Positions 43,281-50,560 of a stretch of 64,000 nucleotides of DNA are shown here, in pieces (the first letter of the stretch is position 1; each line of letters opens with the position of its first letter). The notes under the pieces are model-generated. The model saw only the letters and a program-made list of their open reading frames with translations, was not told the DNA's origin and did not search any database. The DNA lies in NCBI GenBank assembly GCA_012797975.1, contig JAAZOD010000015.1:1-64000 (forward strand). Direction: 5' to 3'. A program made the position numbers and the translations under genes. Source of the DNA: Pelolinea sp. GTDB taxonomy: Bacteria > Chloroflexota > Anaerolineae > Anaerolineales > Anaerolineaceae.

Positions 43281-44921
43281 TCATAAAAACCGGGCAAGCC
43301 GCTCTTCTTCCGTTTGCGGATTCCCTTCTTCATCAACTACCTCGCAAGCTCCGTCGATGATCGCAGTCTTGACGGTCCCCCTGGCAAATTCATTACTGCA
43401 TAACTGCGGTGCATCCAAAATTCCACTGTTGACCGCCCTGGTGAGCACGCCCGCGTCGATCAGGGGATCCTTTTTCGGATCGGCATTGAGATTTTGTATG
43501 GCGCGTATCGTGATGGCCGCCTGCTGGATCAAATGCTCTTTCCGCTTTTGAATCCGCGGATCATCCAGCATGGCTGGCTGACCATGCAGCGCATTTTCGA
43601 TCACCCGCTGCGCCATCAGGCTGGCTTCGATCACATCGTGAGCGGTGGCAGCATGATGAGCTTCGGTATGCCCTACAATGTGGACAATATCGGGTTTGAG
43701 AGCCATCTGCACATAAATGCTGGAAGCCAGGTGCGCGCGAGCGGCATTCACCTCCAGCGGGTAACTGAGCAGCCCGGTGCGGGTTTGCTTCCATATTCGG
43801 AAATCTTCAGTTTCCAATGGAGCGCTCAGCTCAAGACATGCCAGCATTTTTGCCAGGTCCATTTCATCGGAGGTGCCGGGTGGGCTGTTGAACATCATCG
43901 GAGCAATATAATCGTGCGTGCCGAACGCCCTGGCAGTATAGGCGGCCAGGTAGGCCGCCACCACATACACCACATCCGGCGCATCGCGCATGCCCCAGTG
44001 GTGCGGTTCATTCAATTCCACCGGAACAGCATGCCCGCTGTACCAGCGGATCAGGTCTTGATGTTCGCGAATGCTGGTCTCAAGGTCAAAAGGTCCGCGC
44101 CCGTCCATCCGGTTGTACCAAAAGAGCGGCACGGCAGCCCAGCAGATGTGGATGGTTTCACAATACATGGAAGCCAGGCGGATCAGATCATTGGTCCCCG
44201 AATAGGTGCGCATGAGCGGATAGTTCCCCTTGCGCGACGCCTGATAGAGCCGCACATAATCATCCACGCTGCGAACCGGCACTCCTCCGGCACCCGTGGC
44301 CCGCGGATTTTGCCTGCCGGGATGAAAGAAATTCTCCTGGGCATCCTGATCGACGCCCAGAGAGATCACATCCAGCACTTTCGCATTCGCGATCTGTTCG
44401 ATCCCTTCCACGGTAGCCCTGACGGTGGGTTGCCCAAAATGATGGCGCAGCAAGGGAAAAGGACACTTCCACAGAATGCGCTCCACCGCATTTTGCGGAT
44501 AGAAAGGGGTACCGTTTTCGGTCAGCTCGTCACCGCGCAAAAAGGTGATGAGCTCTTCACGGGTTTGTGTTCCATCAAAAACCGCATTGAAGAAGCCCAG
44601 GGCACTGGCTTTTTCAGCCACCGGCGGCGTTCCGCCAAAGGCAAATTGGATGCCCTGGCCGCGCAGGTCATCGGCCGCCTCGGCGAACTCCGCGAGCAGC
44701 CGTTCACCCGTTTCGGGCGTCAGGCGATAGGAGACTGCCACCAGGTCGGCTTTTTCCTGTTGAGCGACTTGCAAGAATCTCTCGGCGGGAACCGCCGGAC
44801 CCAGAAAGACGGTCCTCCAACCGCATTGTTCCGCCAATCGCAGAAAGTTATAGACTCCCGCAACATGCACGCACTCCCCCAGTGCACCCGCCACGACCGT
44901 TTTCATTTTTTTGTTTGCCAC
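43281..44921 (-). CDS. Cobalamin-binding mutase-like enzyme (N-terminal B12 domain plus TIM-barrel catalytic domain)
   Basis: 546 aa from GTG 44921 (ATG 44906 is an alternative). The N-terminal 130 residues look like a B12-binding Rossmann domain: GECVHVAGVYNFLRLAEQCG has HxxG as in DxHxxG but with cysteine in the aspartate position, AVSYRLTPETG matches the S-x-L step and FAFGGTPP the terminal GG. The rest (about 170-546) resembles the barrel of cobalamin-dependent carbon-skeleton or amino mutases such as glutamate mutase E: RTYSGTNDLIRLASMYCETI, FGTHDYIAPMMFNSPPGTSD and HIVGHTEAHHAATAHDVIEA. Co-directional with an opine-dehydrogenase gene. Reaction unknown; family call is from motifs only. 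Confidence 0.65.
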   Translation of the reverse strand: MANKKMKTVVAGALGECVHVAGVYNFLRLAEQCGWRTVFLGPAVPAERFLQVAQQEKADLVAVSYRLTPETGERLLAEFAEAADDLRGQGIQFAFGGTPPVAEKASALGFFNAVFDGTQTREELITFLRGDELTENGTPFYPQNAVERILWKCPFPLLRHHFGQPTVRATVEGIEQIANAKVLDVISLGVDQDAQENFFHPGRQNPRATGAGGVPVRSVDDYVRLYQASRKGNYPLMRTYSGTNDLIRLASMYCETIHICWAAVPLFWYNRMDGRGPFDLETSIREHQDLIRWYSGHAVPVELNEPHHWGMRDAPDVVYVVAAYLAAYTARAFGTHDYIAPMMFNSPPGTSDEMDLAKMLACLELSAPLETEDFRIWKQTRTGLLSYPLEVNAARAHLASSIYVQMALKPDIVHIVGHTEAHHAATAHDVIEASLMAQRVIENALHGQPAMLDDPRIQKRKEHLIQQAAITIRAIQNLNADPKKDPLIDAGVLTRAVNSGILDAPQLCSNEFARGTVKTAIIDGACEVVDEEGNPQTEEERLARFL

Positions 44922-45011
44922 TTCATTCTTTTTTCATGGGTAGTAAAGACCAATGCCAGAACCGTTGAAAAGATGGATCACAAGAGAAAAACCAAAAGGT
45001 TAACAAGCGGT

Positions 45012-45392
45012 TTATCCAATATTACCAAAAAAACTGGCCATCTCCCGACCAATTCTTTCAACGGATGAAACCGGTTTTCCCATCCGGCAAATATGGGGAA
45101 CCCAACCGATCAATGGAAATCCGTGACAGGCAGGCCCTCCGGCCGGAATGACATTCACTCCCCTATCGCGGATGATCTCCACCACTCAGTTGGGAGCATC
45201 CACACCGCTGATGATCACGAAAGCGCTGGAAACAGGATTCGGGCATGATACGCCCAACCATCCCCGGCAGACCGCGTGCGCTGTTATTCCCGTGGGATTG
45301 ATCCAGGGTTCTCAGGGATTATATTGGGGAGCGGCCTGGAAAAACGCATGAATTACAATGCTATGGCACTCCCCTGCGGCAGGGTGAACCTT
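45012..45392 (-). pseudogene. Decayed gene fragment with two in-frame TGA codons
   Basis: On the minus strand a frame open from about 45392 to the TAA at 45012-45014 (126 codons) is interrupted only by TGA at 45312-45314 and 45186-45188. Its translation is protein-like: INPTGITAHAVCRGWLGV, SSAFVIISGVDAPN(stop)VVEIIRDRGVNVI, PAGGPACHGFPLIGWVPHIC and a natural end SVERIGREMASFFGNIG. Tryptophan at both TGA positions would read well, as expected for TGG-to-TGA decay. I do not recognise the family. It lies between the liv operon and the cobalamin enzyme, on the same strand, so it may be a lost component of that pathway. Confidence 0.5.
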
Positions 45393-45395
45393 CTA

Positions 45396-45428
45396 TAAAA
45401 ACAAGCGCTCGATTGCTCGAGCGCTTGT
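45396..45428 (-). terminator. Terminator of the liv operon
   Basis: 12-bp perfect stem ACAAGCGCTCGA (45401-45412) with TCGAGCGCTTGT (45417-45428), TTGC loop, followed on the minus strand by TTTTTATAG. It starts directly after the livF stop. Confidence 0.88.
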
Positions 45429-45429
45429 T

Positions 45430-46146
45430 TCACGCCACGCCCAGATAGGTTTTCTGCACCATTTCGCTTTCGCGCAGCTCTTTCGACATGCCGCTCAAAC
45501 TGACCAAACCGGTCTGCAGCACATATCCGCGATCGGCAATGGCCAGCGCCAGTTTTGTATTCTGCTCGACCAGCAAGACGGTGGTGCCCTGTGCGTTGAT
45601 CTCTTTAATGTTGTCAAAGATGCTTTCCAGCAAAATGGGAGCCAAGCCCATGGAAGGCTCATCCAACAGAAGCAGTTTTGGTTTTGCCATCAATGCGCGG
45701 GCAATTGCCAGCATTTGCTGCTCACCACCCGAAAGCGTGCCGGCGGATTGCTTGGCGCGTTCTTTCAAGCGGGGAAAAAGCTGGAAGACATTTTCGATGT
45801 CCTGCTGAATGGCGGTGCGGTCTTTGCGTGTGAACGCACCCATCTCCAGATTTTCCAGCGTGGTCAGTTTTGAGAACACATGCCTGCCTTCGGGGACCAT
45901 GGAGATGCCTTTTTCCACGATACGATGCGCATCCAGCAAGGTAATCTCCTCATTATTGAAAAAGATCGACCCTTCTTGAGGATGCAGAAGGCCGGTTATC
46001 GATTTCAAGGTGGTGGTTTTTCCCGCGCCATTGGATCCGATCAAACAGACGATCTCACCCGCATTCACCTCAAAGGTTACACCTTTCAAGGCACAAATAT
46101 TTCCATAGTAGGTTTTTATACCGTTCACTTGAAGTAAAGGAGCCAT
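45430..46146 (-). CDS. livF: Branched-chain amino acid-type ABC transporter ATPase LivF
   Basis: About 238 aa from ATG 46146, which has AAAGGAA at good distance; a GTG at 46164 overlaps the livG stop. Walker A GSNGAGKTTT (about 36-45), QQMLAIARALMAKPKLLLLD after the LSGGE signature, and the short LivF-type C terminus. One of two ATPases powering uptake with LivG; the substrate is set by the binding protein LivK. Last gene of the operon. Confidence 0.93.
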   Translation of the reverse strand: MAPLLQVNGIKTYYGNICALKGVTFEVNAGEIVCLIGSNGAGKTTTLKSITGLLHPQEGSIFFNNEEITLLDAHRIVEKGISMVPEGRHVFSKLTTLENLEMGAFTRKDRTAIQQDIENVFQLFPRLKERAKQSAGTLSGGEQQMLAIARALMAKPKLLLLDEPSMGLAPILLESIFDNIKEINAQGTTVLLVEQNTKLALAIADRGYVLQTGLVSLSGMSKELRESEMVQKTYLGVA

Positions 46147-46160
46147 GAGCATTTCCTTTG

Positions 46161-46937
46161 TCACTGATAGAGATCGTTTTTCTTGCCGAGGTAGGCCTCA
46201 ATAACGGTGGGGTTGTTTTGGATCTCGGCCGGTTTTCCTTCGGCAATTTTGGATCCAAAATCAAGCACAATGATCTTTTCACTGACCTGCATAACCAGCT
46301 TGATGTCATGTTCGATCAGGATGATCGTGATGCCCAGTTCATCGCGCAGACGCCGGATGAGCTTGATCATTTCCTGGGTTTCCGCCGGATTCATCCCTGC
46401 CGTGGGTTCATCCAGCAGCAGGATCTTGGGATTATTCGCGATAGCCCTGGCGATCTCCAGTTTTCGTTGTGCCCCATACGAGAGATTGCACGCCAGTTGA
46501 TCACCACAGCCGCACAACCCGACAAAGTTCAGGATCTTCTTCGCCGTTTGAAGCGAGTCCCGTTCTTCAGAGCGGTAGCGTCGGGAGGATATCAAAGAAT
46601 CGCCCAGAGAGCTGTGCAAGCAGATATGTTCGCCGGCCAGGATGTTCTCCAAAGCGGTGAGGCTTCTATAGAGGCGGATATTTTGATAGGTGCGGGAGAT
46701 GCCTTCCTCCGCGATCTTATGCGGGGGAAGTCCGGTGATCTCTTTTTCAAGAAAGAGAATGCTGCCGTATTCCGGTTTGTAGTAGCCCGTGATGCAATTG
46801 AAGAAAGTGGTTTTCCCGGCTCCGTTGGGGCCAATGACGCTGGAGATAGAAGCCTGTTGAACTTCAACGTTGAGATCATGAATGGCCTCAAGACCGCCAA
46901 ATCGTTTTGTCACATTCGAAGAAGATAGGATATTCAT
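46161..46937 (-). CDS. livG: Branched-chain amino acid-type ABC transporter ATPase LivG
   Basis: 258 aa. Walker A GPNGAGKTT near residue 37, the LivG-specific insertion with RTYQNIRLYRSLTALENIL, LSYGAQRKLEIARAIANNPK and Walker B LLLDEPTAGMNP. Ends with the extended C terminus (EAYLGKKNDLYQ) of this subfamily. Stop overlaps the livF leader and its start overlaps the livM end, showing tight coupling. Confidence 0.94.
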   Translation of the reverse strand: MNILSSSNVTKRFGGLEAIHDLNVEVQQASISSVIGPNGAGKTTFFNCITGYYKPEYGSILFLEKEITGLPPHKIAEEGISRTYQNIRLYRSLTALENILAGEHICLHSSLGDSLISSRRYRSEERDSLQTAKKILNFVGLCGCGDQLACNLSYGAQRKLEIARAIANNPKILLLDEPTAGMNPAETQEMIKLIRRLRDELGITIILIEHDIKLVMQVSEKIIVLDFGSKIAEGKPAEIQNNPTVIEAYLGKKNDLYQ

Positions 46938-47956
46938 GATTGCACCTCTTTTTTTGTGTCCGGCAAGCCGGAGGAATTCTCTTCAAACTTCGGGGCTTTG
47001 CGTGGCAGAAAACCCTGCGGGCGCAAGATCATCATGATGATCAGGAGCAGTCCAAAGATGATCATGCGATAATCGGAAAAACCACGCAAAATATCGGGCA
47101 GGGCGATCAATGCCATGGCGCCCAGGATGACACCCATCTGATTTCCCAGCCCACCCAGGATGATCACACACAGGATATTGATGGACACATTCATATTGAA
47201 ATTATCCGGGAAGATCGAACCCTGCCACGAAGCAAAGATCGCCCCTCCCAGCCCGCCAATGAAAGCACCAATGGCAAAGGCCAGTATCTTGTACTTGGAC
47301 GTGTCAATGCCTGACATCTGTGCCACATCTTCATCCTCACGCATTGCCAGCCAGGCCCGCCCGGTGCGCGAATTGATCACCCGGTTGAGGAGGAAGAGCA
47401 ATAAAGCGACCAGGGCAAAAATGAAATAATAAAAGTACTTGCCGTTGCTGAAGTTCAGACCCAGGATAATCGGCTTATCGATCTGGATGATGCCCTGGGA
47501 ACCATTGGTAATATCGGTCAGATTCATCAACAACATGCGTACTATTTCGCCGAAACCCAGTGTGACAATGCCCAGATAATCTCCGCGCAATTTAAGAACG
47601 GGGATGCAAATCAAGGAACCCACCAGTGCCGCCAAAACACCGGCGATGAGAATGACCACCAGGAACGGCAAATGAATGTTGAAATGAGGGGATGCCAAAA
47701 ATGCGCAGGTATAGGCGCCGATGGCATAGAAAGCTGCAAAACCAAGGTCAAACATGCCGGCCAACCCCACGTGCACCAATAACCCCAACCCCAGAATAAT
47801 GTACAGTCCCGCATATCCGATGATGCGGATCCACAGGTTCTGCTGGGGAAAGTTGAACAGCGGGATAGAAAGGATGATGACAGAAATCAGAGCAGGAAGC
47901 ACCGTGCGCAGCAATCGCTGGTCAAGTTTTGTGGTAAGTCTGTTTTTGTTCTTCAT
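46934..47956 (-). CDS. livM: Branched-chain amino acid-type ABC permease LivM
   Basis: About 340 aa from ATG 47956, preceded by GGTGGAATT; an upstream ATG at 47974 overlaps the livH stop by 4 bp and is an alternative. Eight to ten helices; conserved VTLGFGEIVRMLLMNLTDIT and SRTGRAWLAMREDEDVAQMS (the EAA-like loop that contacts the ATPases), then GGLGGAIFASWQGSIFPDNF. Forms the membrane channel with LivH. Confidence 0.94.
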   Translation of the reverse strand: MKNKNRLTTKLDQRLLRTVLPALISVIILSIPLFNFPQQNLWIRIIGYAGLYIILGLGLLVHVGLAGMFDLGFAAFYAIGAYTCAFLASPHFNIHLPFLVVILIAGVLAALVGSLICIPVLKLRGDYLGIVTLGFGEIVRMLLMNLTDITNGSQGIIQIDKPIILGLNFSNGKYFYYFIFALVALLLFLLNRVINSRTGRAWLAMREDEDVAQMSGIDTSKYKILAFAIGAFIGGLGGAIFASWQGSIFPDNFNMNVSINILCVIILGGLGNQMGVILGAMALIALPDILRGFSDYRMIIFGLLLIIMMILRPQGFLPRKAPKFEENSSGLPDTKKEVQS

Positions 47957-47970
47957 AATTCCACCCGACC

Positions 47971-48981
47971 TCATAGTTTGTTCTTTCCGCCGCTGCCGCC
48001 CAGGATGCCGGTCGGTTTGACGATCAGCATGACGATCAGGATGGCAAACGCAACGATATCCTTATACACAGCGGGCAAAAATTGAACACTGATCACTTCC
48101 GCCAATCCCAATAAATACCCTCCGAGCATGGCGCCCGGGATATTCCCGATGCCGCCTACCACGGCCGCCGTGAAAGCTTTGATGCCGGGTGTGAAACCCA
48201 TGGTCGTGCGAATTTGCAGATAAAAGATTCCCATCATCACCCCGGCAATCCCCGCCAGGGCCGAACCGATAAAGAACGTGCTGGAAATGATCCTGTTCAC
48301 ATTGATCCCCATCAAGGAGGCCGTCTCTTTATCCTCCGAAACAGCGCGCATCGCCTTTCCCAATTTGGTGAATCGAACAAGCAAATAGAGCAGGACCATG
48401 AACACAATGGCGACCGCCATGATCAAAATACGGCTGTACGATATTGAAACCCCGCCCAGTTTGATTCCTTCCGTTCCCAAAATGCCGGGGTACGCTTTTA
48501 CCATCGCACCGCCAAATGTTTGCGTGACTTTGACGATGGCAGATCTCCAACTGGCAGGGAAAATGTACTGTTCTCCAAAATGAATGGAACTGATCATGGA
48601 CCCAAATTTCGGGACCAGCCGCACAAACTCTTCCAAAAAAATGGATGTGCCGATGGCGCTGATCAGCGTGGACAGACGGCTCGCTTTACGGAGTGGACGA
48701 TATGCTAATCGCTCAACGGTAACACCGGTCAACGCAGCGCCAAGTGCGCCGGCCGCAAAGGTATAAATAATTGCTAAAGCAGGATTGCTCTCTGCAAAAC
48801 CGCTTTTTGATAATTGCGTGATCGTAAAACACCCAAAATAAGCCCCGACCATAAAGATGTCGCCATGGGCAAAATTGATCATGGACAGTACACCATACAC
48901 CATCGTGTAACCCAGGGCGATGAGTGCATAGAAACTACCCACGGTCAAACCATTAATAAGTTGCTCAATTATTTTTTGCAT
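47971..48981 (-). CDS. livH: Branched-chain amino acid-type ABC permease LivH
   Basis: 336 aa. N-terminal INGLTVGSFYALIALGYTMV followed by YGVLSMINFAHGDIFMVGAY is the signature of LivH, and TKLGKAMRAVSEDKETASLM is the ATPase-contact loop. About eight helices. It is slightly longer than E. coli LivH because of a loop around residues 110-165. Separated from livK by 54 bp containing a G/C hairpin. Confidence 0.94.
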   Translation of the reverse strand: MQKIIEQLINGLTVGSFYALIALGYTMVYGVLSMINFAHGDIFMVGAYFGCFTITQLSKSGFAESNPALAIIYTFAAGALGAALTGVTVERLAYRPLRKASRLSTLISAIGTSIFLEEFVRLVPKFGSMISSIHFGEQYIFPASWRSAIVKVTQTFGGAMVKAYPGILGTEGIKLGGVSISYSRILIMAVAIVFMVLLYLLVRFTKLGKAMRAVSEDKETASLMGINVNRIISSTFFIGSALAGIAGVMMGIFYLQIRTTMGFTPGIKAFTAAVVGGIGNIPGAMLGGYLLGLAEVISVQFLPAVYKDIVAFAILIVMLIVKPTGILGGSGGKNKL

Positions 48982-49006
48982 AACGCACCCTCCCGAAAGA
49001 GATGGA

Positions 49007-49028
49007 AAGGGGGGATCGCTCCCCCCTT
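49007..49028 (-). terminator. Hairpin between livK and livH (partial terminator)
   Basis: AAGGGGGG (49007-49014) with CCCCCCTT (49021-49028), 6-nt loop. Placed right after the livK stop. Such hairpins commonly stabilise or partly terminate the binding-protein message so that it exceeds the permease message. No strong T tract. Confidence 0.55.
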
Positions 49029-49035
49029 GAAGGTT

Positions 49036-50280
49036 TTATTGACCGAAATCGTAAACTTTTACAGGAACCAGCTCTTCGCCTTGGGCCTGGAACACGGTGA
49101 TGGAAACAACTTTCAAGTCACCGTTTTCGTCGAATTCAAGATGACCGGTGATGCCGTCATACGGAGCGGCACGAACCGCATCAGCCAGTGCTTTCTTGGG
49201 GATAACCAGATTCCCATCGCTATCCACGGTCGCTACTGCTTTGGCAGCATTCAGGATGATCATGGCAGCATCATAAGAACCGGGGCCATAGGCAATGGGG
49301 TCGCCGAATTGTTCCGTGAACTTGGTCAGGAATTCATCGTAACCGGTTGCGCCACCCACTGCACCGAAGGTCATATAGGCACCTTCCGCAGCGCCGCCAG
49401 CCGCATCGACGAAGGAAGGAATGGATTTAATGCCATCGGGGCCGAAGAAAACGCCCTCAAAGCCAGCTGCTCGCAATTGATTCACCAGCAAGGCACCTTC
49501 GGCATCCATGCCGCCCCAGTAAATGGCAGCCGGGTTGGCTTCCAGAATGGTCGAAACGACCGCAGAAAAATCAGTGTCGCCGCGCGTGATGCCTTCGAGA
49601 CCGGTAACCGTACCACCGGCAGCTTCGAACTTGGCCTTTACCGCTTCGGCAATGCCCTGACCGTAGATGCTTTGATCATGCACAATGCCCAGGGTGGTCA
49701 AACCAAGCACATTGAACAGATAATCAACCGCCACCTGCGCCTGCAGGTCATCGTTCGCCACAATTCGGAAAACATTCTGGTTTCCAGCGGCGGTCACCGG
49801 GATAGCGGTGGAAGAGGGAGTGATCATGAGAACATGATTCTCCGCATAGATATCCATGGCCGGAATGGCAGTGCCGGAGCACATGGGGCCGACCACGCCG
49901 ACCAGATACGGATTGGCAGAGAATTGCTCGGCAACGGTCACACCCGGCGCACCTTCGCATTGATCATCACCGCCTTCGACTACAACCTCCCATCCATTCA
50001 AATCACCAAAGGTTTGAACGGCGACTGTAGCACCATTGAGCATGTCTTGCCCATAAGCGGCATAACCGGCAGAGAGCGCGGATGAAAGACCCAGCACGAC
50101 CTTTTCTCCGGCAGGGATTGTGATGTAGCCCCATTCATCTTCTACAGCGGAATCAGCAGTGTCTGCAGCATCGGCTGCTTCGGTAGATACCGCTTCTTCA
50201 GCCGGGGCTTTGCCACCGCAAGCTGCGAATAACAGCATTGCAATGGTCAAGAAAGATACAAAAAATAAGCGTTTTGACAT
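49036..50280 (-). CDS. livK: ABC transporter substrate-binding lipoprotein, LivK/Leu-Ile-Val-binding type
   Basis: 414 aa from ATG 50280, with GGAGGAGACTT directly upstream. Signal peptide and lipobox end at LLFAACGG. A Glu/Ala-rich linker (about 22-45) is followed by a type I periplasmic-binding fold: VVLGLSSALSAGYAAYGQDM, then GVVGPMCSGTAIPAMDIYAE and HDQSIYGQGIAEAVKAKFEA. It captures the substrate outside the cell and delivers it to LivHM. Members bind amino acids, amides, urea or aromatic acids; the neighbouring opine-dehydrogenase and cobalamin genes suggest an amino-acid derivative, by inference only. Confidence 0.93.
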   Translation of the reverse strand: MSKRLFFVSFLTIAMLLFAACGGKAPAEEAVSTEAADAADTADSAVEDEWGYITIPAGEKVVLGLSSALSAGYAAYGQDMLNGATVAVQTFGDLNGWEVVVEGGDDQCEGAPGVTVAEQFSANPYLVGVVGPMCSGTAIPAMDIYAENHVLMITPSSTAIPVTAAGNQNVFRIVANDDLQAQVAVDYLFNVLGLTTLGIVHDQSIYGQGIAEAVKAKFEAAGGTVTGLEGITRGDTDFSAVVSTILEANPAAIYWGGMDAEGALLVNQLRAAGFEGVFFGPDGIKSIPSFVDAAGGAAEGAYMTFGAVGGATGYDEFLTKFTEQFGDPIAYGPGSYDAAMIILNAAKAVATVDSDGNLVIPKKALADAVRAAPYDGITGHLEFDENGDLKVVSITVFQAQGEELVPVKVYDFGQ

Positions 50281-50470
50281 AAGTCTCCTCCAATTGGCAT
50301 TCGTATTGTGATTCATCGAAATAAGGGCAGGTTCTTTTTTCGTGGCACATCACCTCCTTTGTGATGATGGTTTCGATAATTCCAGGGTTTAAAAAAAATC
50401 CTTCTACAGTAACAAGAGGTTAGGATAAGAAGGTCGCTGTAATGCGGGACGCCTGTAATTAATTGGCGCG

Positions 50471-50499
50471 ATTATCCCACAAATGAGGACAAATGTCAA
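50471..50499 (-). promoter_or_regulatory. livK promoter
   Basis: Minus-strand TTGACA (50499-50494), 17-bp spacer, GATAAT (50476-50471). About 190 nt separate it from the livK ATG, a long leader. Confidence 0.75.
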
Positions 50500-50516
50500 C
50501 TATTTTGCGTGATGAA

Positions 50517-50534
50517 TGTCATATTTGTATGACA
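50517..50534. promoter_or_regulatory. Perfect palindrome upstream of the livK promoter (candidate operator)
   Basis: TGTCATA-TTTG-TATGACA, an 18-bp site with perfect 7-bp arms. It lies 18 bp upstream of the livK -35, the position of a class I/II activator site. The MalT/BTAD regulator gene ends 27 bp further on, in the same direction. Binding protein unknown. Confidence 0.55.
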
Positions 50535-50560
50535 AATTCAGGGGGGATTTCGTTTTTTAT

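Noticed and set aside
42072-43286. 404-aa plus-strand frame opposite the opine dehydrogenase gene
   Set aside because: It has the basic, His/Arg-rich composition of an antisense shadow, while the minus strand has a clear nucleotide-binding motif and ribosome-binding site.
43494-45068. 524-aa plus-strand frame opposite the cobalamin enzyme
   Set aside because: Antisense shadow: no family, low-complexity His/Arg/Gln composition, and the minus-strand frame has B12-domain motifs.
45012-45392. Selenoprotein with UGA recoding
   Set aside because: Two TGAs in one short frame, no visible bacterial SECIS-like stem-loop just after either, and no selenoprotein motif such as U-x-x-C. Decay of TGG is simpler.
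48814-50085. 423-aa plus-strand frame opposite livH/livK
   Set aside because: Antisense shadow of clearly identified liv genes.
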